A DNA stretch of 64,000 nucleotides from Permianibacter aggregans (GCF_009756665.1 NZ_CP037953.1:3162001-3226000); one strand, 5' to 3'; positions 18,630 to 27,141 are shown, counted from the first letter of the stretch. The notes: a model not told the origin generated them from the letters alone. Made by a program: numbers and translations.

Positions 18630-19061
18630 TCAGCGCGCTTGGTAAACATCCGGTTGCCAGCATTCCATAAATGTTTCCGGCTTATTCAAGGCGGTATAGC
18701 CGAACTGGCGGTAGAGCCCGTGGGCATCGCGGGTGGCTAGCACCGAGCGGCGCAGGCCTTGTAGGTCTGGGTGTTCGGTGAGGGTTTGCATTAGCCATTT
18801 GCTTAAGCCTTTGCCTCGATAGGCATCGAGAATGAATACGTCGGCGAGGTAGGCAAAGGTGGCGCGGTCGGTGATCATTCTTGCGAAGCCGACTTGCTCG
18901 CCGCTATCGGTAAACACGCCAAAGCACAGTGAGTTTTGCAAAGCGCGTTGCAGGGTGGCGAGGGGAATGTCTTTGGCCCAGTAACTTTGACTCAAATAGC
19001 CGTGGATGACGGCCATATCCATTTCTTCTAGTTTGCTGCTGATTCGGAAACCGGGAACCAC
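18630..19061 (-). CDS. GNAT-family N-acetyltransferase
   Basis: 143 residues from a GTG start at 19061 (AGGTGA upstream). Acetyl-CoA site visible as VFILDAYRGKGLSKWLMQ (Q/RxxGxG/A type) plus GLYRQFGYTALNKPETFM in the C-terminal strand. The compact single-domain form resembles the amino-acid/diamine acetyltransferase-like GNATs; substrate not predictable. Confidence 0.85.
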   Translation of the reverse strand: MVPGFRISSKLEEMDMAVIHGYLSQSYWAKDIPLATLQRALQNSLCFGVFTDSGEQVGFARMITDRATFAYLADVFILDAYRGKGLSKWLMQTLTEHPDLQGLRRSVLATRDAHGLYRQFGYTALNKPETFMECWQPDVYQAR

Positions 19062-19160
19062 GATTCACCTACAATTGTGCGTTGAGCTGCGCGATAGTTT
19101 ATCGCTTTGCCGGGCAAGGCTGGCGGTGAGACGCAGCAAACGATTGTCACGAGTTGTTTC

Positions 19161-19853
19161 TTAACGGCGTAGTGCCGCCTCGACGGTGTACTCGGCGTGA
19201 ATCCGGGTGGTATCGAAGCTTGGAACCGGGCAGTCTTTAGCACTCAGCAACAAGCCGATCTCTGTGCAGCCAAAAATAATGCCTTCGGCGCCTTGTTCGA
19301 TCAACTGGACCACGACTTGCTGAAAGCGTTGTCGCGATGCCTCGACAATTTGGCCTTTGCATAGCTCTTCGTAAATCACGCGGTGAATGTCGTTACGCGC
19401 ATCGGCGTCCGGCACGATGACGTGCAAGCCATGCTGTTGCAACCGGCCGCGATAAAAGTCCTGTTCCATTGTGAAGCGAGTGCCGAGCAAGCCGATGGTT
19501 TGCAGGCCGGCAGCTTTGATGCGTTCGGCGGTGGCGTCGGCGATATGCAGTAATGGTATGGGTAAGCCTTCGGCGACTTGGTCAGCAACCTTATGCATGG
19601 TGTTGGTGCCAATGACCAATAACTCGGCGCCAGCGGCTACCAGTTTCTCGGCGATGTCCCGCAACTGCTGACCAGCGGTTTGCCAGTCGCCAGTGCGTTG
19701 CAGTTGCTCGATTTCCGCAAAGTCGACGCTGTACAGAATGATTTTCGCTGAGTGCAGGCCGCCGAGTGTTTCGCGAACCAGTTCATTCAGGTAGCGGTAA
19801 TACGGTAACGTTGACTCCCAGCTCATGCCGCCAATCAGACCAATGGTTTTCAC
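19161..19853 (-). CDS. Aspartate/glutamate racemase family protein (YgeA-like)
   Basis: 230 residues, cofactor-independent racemase fold. MKTIGLIGGMSWEST is the family N-terminus. Catalytic positions are Thr83 (GTNTMHK) and Cys196 (FGCTEIG): Thr replaces the first cysteine, as I recall for E. coli YgeA-type L-Asp/Glu-specific or broad-specificity racemases. A second, more divergent family member lies at 23583. Confidence 0.88.
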   Translation of the reverse strand: MKTIGLIGGMSWESTLPYYRYLNELVRETLGGLHSAKIILYSVDFAEIEQLQRTGDWQTAGQQLRDIAEKLVAAGAELLVIGTNTMHKVADQVAEGLPIPLLHIADATAERIKAAGLQTIGLLGTRFTMEQDFYRGRLQQHGLHVIVPDADARNDIHRVIYEELCKGQIVEASRQRFQQVVVQLIEQGAEGIIFGCTEIGLLLSAKDCPVPSFDTTRIHAEYTVEAALRR

Positions 19854-19872
19854 GGATGCTTCCTGTGCTCGC

Positions 19873-20199
19873 TTAATCTAAAGCCTGGCCCAAATTTACC
19901 CCAATCATCCCAATGATGATCAAGACGATACTGGCAATTTTTATGACATTCACTGTTTCCTGAAAATACCACATGCCGATAGTAGCGACGGCAGCCGTGC
20001 CCACCGCCGACCACACGGCATAAACGACACTGACTTCAATGCGCTTGATCGCAAATGTCAGCGCAACGAACGACGCCGAATAGAACACGAATATCAGGAT
20101 GGAAGGCCACAATCGAGTGAAGCCATAAGAGAGTTTCATTGAAATGGTGCCGGCGATTTCCAGCAGGATCGCGCAACCAAGAGTGAGCCAGGCTTGCAT
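19873..20199 (-). CDS. Small multidrug resistance (SMR) transporter
   Basis: 108 residues, four transmembrane helices. Glu14 in ILLEIAGTISMKLS is the essential proton/substrate-coupling glutamate, and WSAVGTAAVATIGMWYFQE in TM3-TM4 matches EmrE/QacE. Works as an antiparallel dimer exporting cationic compounds, guanidinium or polyamines by proton antiport. Single gene, so a homodimer is likely. Confidence 0.92.
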   Translation of the reverse strand: MQAWLTLGCAILLEIAGTISMKLSYGFTRLWPSILIFVFYSASFVALTFAIKRIEVSVVYAVWSAVGTAAVATIGMWYFQETVNVIKIASIVLIIIGMIGVNLGQALD

Positions 20200-20358
20200 C
20201 GGTAATCCTCCAGGTTGGTGGGAACAGCGAAGATGGCACGACAGGATAGAAGGGCCGCTTGAGTTTGCGCGTCGATTAGGTTTCGCGATGACGAAATCGC
20301 GGCTGTGGGGTAGTTACGACTTTCAGCAAGAAAAGTGGCGGCTGTGCAAGCCCTGAGC

Positions 20359-20610
20359 TCAAACTTTTTTCAACAGACTAATGATATACAGCAGCGCCGC
20401 GGCGCCAATCGTCGCCATGACAATCGCGCCGAGCAATCCGCCGGTGGTGATGCCCAAAAGCCCAAACAGAAAACCGCCAAGCACGGCGCCGATCACGCCA
20501 ATGACGATATTGCCAATAATACCAAAGCCCCGGCCTTTTACCATCAAGCCGGCCAGCCAGCCGGCAATCGCACCAACCAACAGAAAGATCAGAAGATTGA
20601 TGATGTCCAT
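20359..20610 (-). CDS. GlsB/YeaQ/YmgE family small membrane protein
   Basis: 83 residues from ATG 20610 (GGGAG upstream). Three glycine-rich hydrophobic segments (LLVGAIAGWLAGLMVKGRG, then GNIVIGVIGAVLGGFLFGLLG) identify the transglycosylase-associated/YeaQ family, often stress-induced. Despite the family name no transglycosylase activity is established. Confidence 0.88.
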   Translation of the reverse strand: MDIINLLIFLLVGAIAGWLAGLMVKGRGFGIIGNIVIGVIGAVLGGFLFGLLGITTGGLLGAIVMATIGAAALLYIISLLKKV

Positions 20611-20749
20611 GGTAACTCCCTGAAACGTTGATCTCTGAATCAACCATAGTTCAGTACGTCAGGAAGTGGGGCGTGACAGGCTGAGATAAGAACCATCCAT
20701 TGGTTAAAGACCGGTGCTTATAGCCACACGGAAAATCATCTCAGCGATT

Positions 20750-21070
20750 TCAATTTGTTTTGTCGGCGACAAACCAGAACTCGATCTCGTCGGTTTCCAA
20801 CTCAAAGCGGGCCGCATGCTCGGCGCCGGCTGGTACGTGATACCAGTCACCAACACCGAAATGCTGGGTGTCGCCATTCATCATCAGAATCAACTCACCG
20901 CGAATAATCACACCGTAGTTGTCGGTGTCATGCCGATGCGCAGGAATGGACGTGCCGGCTGGGTAGGAAGCGAACAACACTTCAGCGCCGGAGGCTTGCA
21001 GACGGTAAGCATCGAACCGGCCATCGTAGGGTTCGAGTTGACGAATGCGATCAGGATATTTTCCTGCCAT
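20750..21070 (-). CDS. Small cupin-domain protein
   Basis: 106 residues forming one cupin barrel: metal motif 1 PAHRHDTDNYGVIIRGELIL (His-x-His, Tyr in place of Glu) and motif 2 GDWYHVPAGAEHAARF. Could be a dioxygenase-like enzyme or a sensor; function unknown. Confidence 0.82.
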   Translation of the reverse strand: MAGKYPDRIRQLEPYDGRFDAYRLQASGAEVLFASYPAGTSIPAHRHDTDNYGVIIRGELILMMNGDTQHFGVGDWYHVPAGAEHAARFELETDEIEFWFVADKTN

Positions 21071-21180
21071 GACTATCTCCTTGAGAAATTTATTGCTGAA
21101 TAAGATGTCTGTTGGTTAATGCCGCACGAAATCAAAACGCAATGCTGGTGTATAGCATCATTGCCTGAACGCTTGGAGCT

Positions 21181-21549
21181 TTACTCGTCGATGAGTTCGG
21201 TAAACGTCAGGCGGTTGCCGAAGGGGTCGGTCACTGTCATATCACGCGAACCCCATGGCATTTCCTGTACGCCAGGTCTGGCGTGTTTGTGTCGTTTGGC
21301 AATGAGCTCTTTTTGCAACGCGTCGATGTCTTCCGTCGCTATGCGTAAGGACGCACCTGGACTGCAATCACCGTGGTGGCCACTCAAATGCAAACGGCAG
21401 TCGTCACGCGAAACCTGCATGTACAACGGCAAGTCAGGCTCAAAACGGTGCTCCCAATCGATACGGAAGCCAAGAAAATCGACGTAAAACGATATCGCGA
21501 CGGCTTCATCGAAAATTCGGAGTATTGGTGTGACGTGGTGTAAGTTCAT
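21181..21549 (-). CDS. Glyoxalase/bleomycin-resistance-like VOC protein
   Basis: 122 residues with one VOC module pair: MNLHHVTPILRIFDEAVAIS, YVDFLGFRIDWEHRF and the terminal DPFGNRLTFTE. Similar to the glyoxalase-superfamily proteins sometimes annotated as bleomycin resistance. The later DMTVTDPFGN strand carries the usual metal-ligand glutamate in TFTE. Confidence 0.85.
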   Translation of the reverse strand: MNLHHVTPILRIFDEAVAISFYVDFLGFRIDWEHRFEPDLPLYMQVSRDDCRLHLSGHHGDCSPGASLRIATEDIDALQKELIAKRHKHARPGVQEMPWGSRDMTVTDPFGNRLTFTELIDE

Positions 21550-21581
21550 CTTGATGGCCTTGGTTGGGTTCTATGGCTTAT

Positions 21582-21983
21582 TTAGCGGACTGAGTTGGTG
21601 TGTTGACGCGCATAGCTTTTGGTCAGTATTTCCCAAACGTGTCCGTCTGGTTCGTTCCAATAGAGCAAACGGCCACCACCATGATGGTTTACCTGCCGAT
21701 CGGTAACGCCGTGCGGCGTACTTCGGAACGCGATATTTTCAGCCTGGAGTCGTTGCAACATGGCATCGAAAGTGTCATCGGAAACGTGAAAGCGGTAGTG
21801 CATTACCGGTATCGGTTCCGGCCACTGGTCGAAGTCCAGTGTCAGGGAATCGCTGACGTACACGGCCGTAAACGGCCCGATATTCGCATCGCCCCATGGT
21901 ACGCCGAGAATCGTCGCCAAGCGCTGGGCGGATACTCGGCGATCGCGAGCGGGAACGATCACATGATCCAGCGATATCAACAT
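21582..21983 (-). CDS. VOC-family protein
   Basis: 133 residues: LDHVIVPARDRRVSAQRLATILGV at the N-terminus, FRSTPHGVTDRQVNHHGGGRLLYWNEPDGHVWEILT-type C-terminal half (His near 105, Glu near 120). Third VOC gene of this block. Substrate unknown. Confidence 0.83.
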   Translation of the reverse strand: MLISLDHVIVPARDRRVSAQRLATILGVPWGDANIGPFTAVYVSDSLTLDFDQWPEPIPVMHYRFHVSDDTFDAMLQRLQAENIAFRSTPHGVTDRQVNHHGGGRLLYWNEPDGHVWEILTKSYARQHTNSVR

Positions 21984-21998
21984 GGCGATTTCCGTTTT

Positions 21999-22397
21999 TC
22001 AAGACTCAGGCTGGTGGCAAACCGCCTCAATATTATTGCCATCCTGGTCCAACAGAAATGCGCCGAAATAATGCTCGTGATACATCGGTCGCAATCCCGG
22101 TGCGCCGTTGTCTTTGCCTCCGTTTTCCAGGCCGCGCTCGTGAAACTGCGCAACCATTGAGCGATTCGTGGCTGCGAACTCGATATGCCTTGGCGTGTAG
22201 GGCGTTTTGACCTCGATGATCCAAAACGCCGGCTTACCGGATGGGCCGAACGCGCACATGTGTTGCGTCGGGAATTCCTTATTCCATTCCGCAACAAATT
22301 CCATCTGCAAGCCATAACCCAGCACACTGAGCACTTCTGTGTAAAAGCGTTTGGTGGCGGAGTAATCAGTAACGTAAGTGCTCAGGTGATCAAACAT
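21999..22397 (-). CDS. VOC-family protein (glyoxalase-like)
   Basis: 132 residues from ATG 22397, which has AAGGAG upstream; the frame extends further without support and would overlap the cupin gene. MFDHLSTYVTDYSATKRFY, HIEFAATNRSMVAQFHERGLENG and LLDQDGNNIEAVCH are typical of the catechol-dioxygenase/glyoxalase-like group. Fifteen bases from the neighbouring VOC gene, so probably co-transcribed. Confidence 0.87.
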   Translation of the reverse strand: MFDHLSTYVTDYSATKRFYTEVLSVLGYGLQMEFVAEWNKEFPTQHMCAFGPSGKPAFWIIEVKTPYTPRHIEFAATNRSMVAQFHERGLENGGKDNGAPGLRPMYHEHYFGAFLLDQDGNNIEAVCHQPES

Positions 22398-22420
22398 GGT
22401 CGCTCCTTTTTTATTTCCTC

Positions 22421-22837
22421 TCATGCTTCCCCAAGCGGATGGTCCTTGAACCATTGCACGATGTCGGGCATGTGTTGTTCAAATCCGCCGGGCGTGGTGA
22501 TGTTCAGTGCGCCGGCTCGGCGGTCGCTACGATTCTCAAAATCATGCACGACACCACCCGGCACCAAAATGAATGAGCCTTGCGGTGCGTCGAGCCATTG
22601 CTCATCCATCAAAAAGCTCATGACGCCTTCAATAACAAAAAAGATATCGTCTTCCGGATGCGAGTGAGCACCAGGGCCTTTGCTGTGCGGGTCCAGCCAC
22701 CATTCGGAAATGGAATACTGCTGCGCTGTTTCGGCCAAGTCAGCTTTGAACACCGCCTGCATGCTGCCCATTGAGTAGAATCGCCCTTGGCCTGGCGCCA
22801 GAAAAATGCCCTGACGGGGCGGAGTTGGTTTGCTCAT
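22421..22837 (-). CDS. Cupin-domain protein
   Basis: 138 residues. Classic motif 1 GAHSHPEDDIFFVIEGVMSF (metal ligands His, His, Glu) and motif 2 GSFILVPGGVVHDFEN. Close spacing (24 bases) to the downstream VOC gene suggests an operon. Cupin 2 family; possibly a dioxygenase or isomerase. Confidence 0.85.
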   Translation of the reverse strand: MSKPTPPRQGIFLAPGQGRFYSMGSMQAVFKADLAETAQQYSISEWWLDPHSKGPGAHSHPEDDIFFVIEGVMSFLMDEQWLDAPQGSFILVPGGVVHDFENRSDRRAGALNITTPGGFEQHMPDIVQWFKDHPLGEA

Positions 22838-22858
22838 TAATGCACCTCAATCCATGTA

Positions 22859-23000
22859 GAAGCCATGTCAAAAATGCCTGGAGCTCGACGAGTTGCGCGA
22901 ATGCGGTGCTCGGCATCCTCATTTACTATCTGTAAACTCCGGTTCCTGCGCTCCTATTCGCGTACCTCGCCATCGCCCAGACTATTTTTGAGATGGCTTC
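22859..23000. repeat. MITE-like element, copy 2 (short form)
   Basis: 142 bp, same ends as the element at 1617-1821 (left end GAAGCCATGTCAAAAAT, one mismatch to the right end). It lacks the 63-base structured insert. Its right end stops three bases before the stop codon of the GFA gene, so it sits exactly at a gene end. Confidence 0.85.
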
Positions 23001-23003
23001 GAG

Positions 23004-23519
23004 TTAAGCCGGTTGCCGCAGTGCGGCGCGGTAGGCATCAATTCTCGGCCGCAGTTCTTGATAGCGCGCCAAACTCTCGGCTGGCCAATGGATTTTGCGG
23101 TCATAATATTCTTCGCAAATCGGAGCGCTAGTTTTCAATTCAATCCATGGCTGTTTAGATGCGGTGAAAATATGAATATCCGGCGGCAGCAAATCCGGAT
23201 TATCGAGTGTGCCGACGCGCACAAACTTCACCAACGGCCCATTGCCGGCATAGTGGCTCCAAATGGCAATGCGACAATTGGGGCAGCGGGCGATTTGCTG
23301 GCCGAGACCGCTATTGGATGGTGTGTTGACCAGCTCCGGTTCCGCGCCGATATGGATAACACGATCCGATTCGATCATCGCGTTCAGCGCAAACGAGGCA
23401 CCCGTTTCGCGCTGGCACCAGCGGCAATGACAGCAGTGGACAAACAGCGGACTCGATAGCAGCCGATAACGCAGCGTTCGACAATCACAACCGCCTTCAA
23501 TCGGGTATTGCACAGCCAT
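23004..23519 (-). CDS. GFA-family (glutathione-dependent formaldehyde-activating-like) zinc protein
   Basis: 171 residues from ATG 23519 (GGAG upstream; the longer frame to 23582 lacks support). Zinc cysteines: CxC at 11/13, CHCRWC at 30-35 and CPNC at 79-82, the Gfa/CENP-V fold. Substrates for most members are unknown; the founding formaldehyde role is disputed. The end of the gene abuts a MITE-like repeat. Confidence 0.88.
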   Translation of the reverse strand: MAVQYPIEGGCDCRTLRYRLLSSPLFVHCCHCRWCQRETGASFALNAMIESDRVIHIGAEPELVNTPSNSGLGQQIARCPNCRIAIWSHYAGNGPLVKFVRVGTLDNPDLLPPDIHIFTASKQPWIELKTSAPICEEYYDRKIHWPAESLARYQELRPRIDAYRAALRQPA

Positions 23520-23582
23520 GGAAATCACTCCTGCGCTAAATGTTTTGATGGAAGTGGGATGGGGGCACGAAGACGACAACAC

Positions 23583-24272
23583 TCAGCTTAATGCGTAACG
23601 CAACGCGGCTCGCGCCAGCAAGCGTGTCGAGTCCAGTGCCGGCAATGGCGAATTGCGATCGTTGATCACCAGTGGCAGCTCCGTGCAACCGAGCACGACG
23701 CTATCACAGCCTTGCTCTTTCAGCGTTCGGATAACGGTAACAAGGTATTCCGTGCTTTCGTTTTTGCAGCCACCGTACACTAGTTCATCCATGATGATGT
23801 TGCCAACGCGGTTTTGCTGCACAGGCGCTGGGCGCAGCCATTGCAAACCATTGGCGGCCAGCTTTTCCGGGTAAACGTCGCTGGCGACCAACCAATGCGT
23901 GCCCAGAATGCCCACTTTGCGATAACTGCGCACTTTCGCCTCTTGCGCGACCACCTCAGCGATATGCAGCCATGGCAGCGGCGAGCGAGGCAGCACAAAT
24001 GACATTGCCTGATGAATGGTGTTGTCCGGGCAAATCAGGAATTCGGCACCGGCAGCCGCCAGTTTGCTGGCAGAACTCAGCATCAGTACGCCAACGCCTT
24101 CAATGTCGTTGCGTGTCAGGCAGTCGACATAGGCAGACAACGATGGCGTATGCATCGAAATTTCAGGGTGAGCATGATCACCGAGCTGCAAGCTACCTTC
24201 GGCACAAATGGTGCGATAGCAGAGCGCGGCGCCTTCTGCGGAGCAGGCGACAATGCCGATATGTTTGCTCAT
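23583..24272 (-). CDS. Aspartate/glutamate racemase family protein, divergent catalytic site
   Basis: 229 residues from ATG 24272 (a TTG three bases earlier is unlikely). Family fold: MSKHIGIVACSAEGAALCYR, first catalytic loop CPDNTIHQ and second loop LGCTELP with Cys196. The position of the first catalytic residue is Asp83 (with Cys81 two residues earlier), not Cys or Thr, so the chemistry may differ from simple racemisation. Pairs with the racemase-like gene at 19161, but identity is low. Confidence 0.8.
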   Translation of the reverse strand: MSKHIGIVACSAEGAALCYRTICAEGSLQLGDHAHPEISMHTPSLSAYVDCLTRNDIEGVGVLMLSSASKLAAAGAEFLICPDNTIHQAMSFVLPRSPLPWLHIAEVVAQEAKVRSYRKVGILGTHWLVASDVYPEKLAANGLQWLRPAPVQQNRVGNIIMDELVYGGCKNESTEYLVTVIRTLKEQGCDSVVLGCTELPLVINDRNSPLPALDSTRLLARAALRYALS

Positions 24273-24295
24273 CAATGGTTCTCACTTCCCTGCGA

Positions 24296-24592
24296 TTATT
24301 TCGGCAGGCCGTGGCCGCCAATGACTTTTGTTTCTTTGTGTTCACCAAAGCTGGCGATCATCGGCATGGCTCTTTCAATGGCTTTCTTCACCGCCGGAAT
24401 CGCCAGCGAGGCTTTGTGTGCTTCAGCGCTATCCCACACTTCGGTAATCCAGATGTTGTCTTCATCATTCGGGTCTTCCGCCACGACATAGCTGCGGCAG
24501 CCGGGCATTTCGCCGACGTCGTCCAACAACAACGCAATTAGCTCGCTGCGCTTGCCTTTGGCGGCTTTGAAACTGCCAATCAATCCGTACAT
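24296..24592 (-). CDS. Antibiotic biosynthesis monooxygenase (ABM)-domain protein
   Basis: 98 residues: MYGLIGSFKAAKGKRSELIALLL, PGCRSYVVAEDPNDEDNIWITEVWDS and ASLAIPAVKKAIERAMPMI. The dimeric alpha-beta barrel fold includes quinol monooxygenases (YgiN-like) and signalling proteins. Role unknown. Confidence 0.85.
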   Translation of the reverse strand: MYGLIGSFKAAKGKRSELIALLLDDVGEMPGCRSYVVAEDPNDEDNIWITEVWDSAEAHKASLAIPAVKKAIERAMPMIASFGEHKETKVIGGHGLPK

Positions 24593-24616
24593 GGGGTTTC
24601 TCCTTTTACGATGAAG

Positions 24617-25042
24617 TTATTGAGTAGCTGAAGGCTTTACATGCTGCAGACCAACACACAGCAAGCAGGTGACAAGCAGCACGCTGTATTCGGCGCCATT
24701 GCGGCCAAGACCGACGACAAACCAGCCGGCTGGTGCATGCACCAACACAATGCCGGCGATATAGATCAACGAGTAAATGATTGTCAGCGGCAACACCCAT
24801 CGACGAATCAGCAGTAACAGCGAACCCGCAATTTCAATGGCGGTAATCGCGACAGCAATCGGTAAGCCAAATGGTATGCCCTGGCTATCGAGCCAGCCAC
24901 CAAATGGGATAACACCGCCAGCGACAAAGCGCGCCCAACCATGTGCGGCAATAAACAGCGCCAACAAGATACGTAAAATATTCCAGGCAAGTAGTGAACG
25001 GCTTTCAGCCGAGTGGAACGAGGCGGGGAGCGGCAGTTGCAT
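24617..25042 (-). CDS. DoxX-family membrane protein
   Basis: 141 residues, four transmembrane helices, with the DoxX hallmarks LRILLALFIAAHGWARFVAGG and GIPFGLPIAVAITAIEIAGSLLL. Many DoxX proteins act with oxidoreductases in thiol or quinone redox balance. It lies 24 bases upstream of the ABM gene on the same strand, so they may be co-transcribed. Confidence 0.87.
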   Translation of the reverse strand: MQLPLPASFHSAESRSLLAWNILRILLALFIAAHGWARFVAGGVIPFGGWLDSQGIPFGLPIAVAITAIEIAGSLLLLIRRWVLPLTIIYSLIYIAGIVLVHAPAGWFVVGLGRNGAEYSVLLVTCLLCVGLQHVKPSATQ

Positions 25043-25213
25043 TGCGGTTGCGTATCCATCTGCATGCGTTTGACATGCATCATCCTGCTAAAAAACCGGT
25101 CGCGCAAGACTTTGTCGTTATCAGTGTGTCATTCGCGCGGCATTGGAGTAGCGTGTAGCGCGTGCCCCGGTTGTTTGAGGGAGTAAGCGTTCACCAGCTA
25201 GGGAGATGAGATC

Positions 25214-25732
25214 ATGAACGTGCCCGACATACTGAACCGATTGCTACTATCTATCGCATCAAGCGCCTTGTTGCTGACCAGTTGTGGTGAAGAAGCGAAG
25301 CAAACGCCACCACCCGAAGCAGACCCAACCGTCAGCTTCATCTGCACCGCCACCCGTAACGTCAGCTACAACTCTGCCAAATGCCAGCGCGAAACCGCCG
25401 ACGGCATGGTTGACTGTGAAATCGCGCCATCGAACTGTGCGCGCGATGAAACCAAGCGGGCGATATTCTGCGACAAGCTATCCGTTTGCCGAACCTATGA
25501 CGATGCCAAGTGCGAGAACGCTGAGTACGGTTTTGACAGTAGCTGTCAGGATCTCGCGACCAGTCGTGATGCTTGTCTAAACGATTGGAAAACCCAGTGC
25601 GAAGCGATTCGTTTGCCCGACGGCACACCTGCCGGCTGCATGGCCACCTGGAACGAATCACCGTGCGAAACCAAAAAAGGCCAAGGCGCAGCAGTACAGT
25701 GCAAAGAAGCCTGCGGTGACGTGTTGCCGTGA
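25214..25732 (+). CDS. Cysteine-rich lipoprotein of unknown function
   Basis: 172 residues. Lipoprotein signal ending LLTSC (Cys24). The mature part has 14 further cysteines, spread roughly evenly (for example FICTAT, KCQRE, VDCEI, NCARDE), an even number allowing about seven disulfides. I do not recognise the family. It is the only plus-strand gene in this block, preceded by GGGAGATGAGATC with a good ribosome site. Confidence 0.75.
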   Translation: MNVPDILNRLLLSIASSALLLTSCGEEAKQTPPPEADPTVSFICTATRNVSYNSAKCQRETADGMVDCEIAPSNCARDETKRAIFCDKLSVCRTYDDAKCENAEYGFDSSCQDLATSRDACLNDWKTQCEAIRLPDGTPAGCMATWNESPCETKKGQGAAVQCKEACGDVLP

Positions 25733-25749
25733 GCAAAGCTATCTGGTAA

Positions 25750-25767
25750 GTGCAAATTCATTCGCAC
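25750..25767. repeat. Short palindromic repeat GTGCNAATTCATTCGCAC
   Basis: 18-bp near-perfect palindrome (GTGCAAATTCATTCGCAC) just downstream of the lipoprotein gene. The perfect form GTGCGAATTCATTCGCAC occurs at 49729-49746. A widespread short REP type in gammaproteobacteria. Confidence 0.7.
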
Positions 25768-25853
25768 AACAACCCCAAAACACGCCTCACAACCAAACAC
25801 GCCAAGATCACCCCGACTCACCACATCTTCCGCCACGGGAGATGTGGTGCTCG

Positions 25854-26261
25854 TTACTTCCGATTCTCCTTCCGAATCACCAATTTCAATCCTGACCAGG
25901 TTTCATCAATGGCGCAAACCTTCACATCGACCAACCCCAATGGCAACGCGACACCGCGAATCCGATCCTCGGTAACATCGGTAACCACGCCGGAGGCTTT
26001 CTTCGGCCAACAAACCCATATCATGCCAGCGGGCTTGATGTATGCCGGCAACGTATCCAATGCAGCCACTAATTCGCTTAAGTGAGCAACAAAAACTTGT
26101 GCAATATCCAACTCTTTTGCCAACCGTTTTAGCGGTGTCACGTTCTCAGGGAGCGGAGCAAGCAGCAGATCATAATCAGCGGGAGCATTACGCAGGTACA
26201 GCTTGCAACCGGCTTTGATACCGAGCTTGCCCGCCAGCGGCTTTCCTGAATAACCTGCCAT
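25854..26261 (-). CDS. DUF3052-family protein
   Basis: 135 residues. MAGYSGKPLAGKLGIKAGCKLYLRNAP and AYIKPAGMIWVCWPKKASG match DUF3052, a small cytoplasmic family of unknown function that I recall from many bacteria, often among small accessory genes. Confidence 0.82.
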   Translation of the reverse strand: MAGYSGKPLAGKLGIKAGCKLYLRNAPADYDLLLAPLPENVTPLKRLAKELDIAQVFVAHLSELVAALDTLPAYIKPAGMIWVCWPKKASGVVTDVTEDRIRGVALPLGLVDVKVCAIDETWSGLKLVIRKENRK

Positions 26262-26265
26262 GTCA

Positions 26266-26724
26266 TTACCTCAAGCGCATTTTGGTGGCATAAGCTTGAA
26301 AGCCACATGCCGTAAAGAACTGCGCCGCGGAGGTATTGAATGCCCAGACATCGAGCTCAATGTCCTGAATGCCTTGGCTTGTGCACACCGTTCGCAAGTG
26401 CTCAATGAGTTTTCTGCCGACACCCGCTTTTCGGTTCGAGGCCGCTACACCAATCTGTTGCAAATAACAATATCGTCGAGGCTTGAGGAACTTGTTGCCT
26501 TTAACATCGATGTACTCGACGATCAGATAGCCAAGCACTGCACCGGCGTCCGTCGCGACCAAAATTCGATGCCCACCGAGTTGAGCGCGCAGCGCGTCAA
26601 ACGCGTCGGAAAAACTGATTACCTGATAGCGATCAGGATATGCTTTTACATGGGCTTCCTGCGTTTGCACGGCTAGTCTTGCAATGGCATAAAGCTGCTC
26701 TTCTTTGGCTTCCTGGATTTGCAT
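26266..26724 (-). CDS. GNAT-family N-acetyltransferase
   Basis: 152 residues. The acetyl-CoA loop QQIGVAASNRKAGVGRKLIEHL (R/QxxGxG) and the C-terminal FNTSAAQFFTACGFQAYATKM fit the GNAT fold. Ends four bases before the DUF3052 gene begins, so the two are likely co-transcribed. Substrate unknown. Confidence 0.85.
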   Translation of the reverse strand: MQIQEAKEEQLYAIARLAVQTQEAHVKAYPDRYQVISFSDAFDALRAQLGGHRILVATDAGAVLGYLIVEYIDVKGNKFLKPRRYCYLQQIGVAASNRKAGVGRKLIEHLRTVCTSQGIQDIELDVWAFNTSAAQFFTACGFQAYATKMRLR

Positions 26725-26766
26725 TGCACCACCCCCAGATGAGTCATGCCTCGATTCGATTTCTTC

Positions 26767-27126
26767 TTAGCTATTTCGTTGTTGTTCAATCATCGCTTTC
26801 AATTTGTGCCAGTGGCAGTGGGTGTACCATCGCAACAACAGTGGCTTGCGCTTGCCGAAGCGGTGTTTCTTCAGCACTCTGTTCTTTAACCATTCCCGCT
26901 CAAAGCCGGTCCACTCTGGCGCCGGGAATAAAAACATATTGAATCGCACGGCTGGCAGAACCTCATTGAACAATATCGCCTCCAGCTCCGCAATGGTGTA
27001 GGACGAAGCGGCACAAATCCGCGTTATGCTCTCGTACTCAAACGTGACATCGGTATCCATAAAAAGCATCTGCAACGCATCCCATACCGGCAGCCGCTGC
27101 TCCAAATCCTGTTCCGGTTCAAGCAT
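26767..27126 (-). CDS. Conserved cytoplasmic protein, possibly DUF7079 family
   Basis: 119 residues. The arrangement LPVWDALQMLFMDTD then ELEAILFNEVLPAVRFNMF resembles the family often annotated as hypothetical in Pseudomonas (DUF7079, from memory). A basic C-terminus contains HCHWHK. Function unknown. Confidence 0.6.
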   Translation of the reverse strand: MLEPEQDLEQRLPVWDALQMLFMDTDVTFEYESITRICAASSYTIAELEAILFNEVLPAVRFNMFLFPAPEWTGFEREWLKNRVLKKHRFGKRKPLLLRWYTHCHWHKLKAMIEQQRNS

Positions 27127-27141
27127 TTTCAGGTAATGCGC

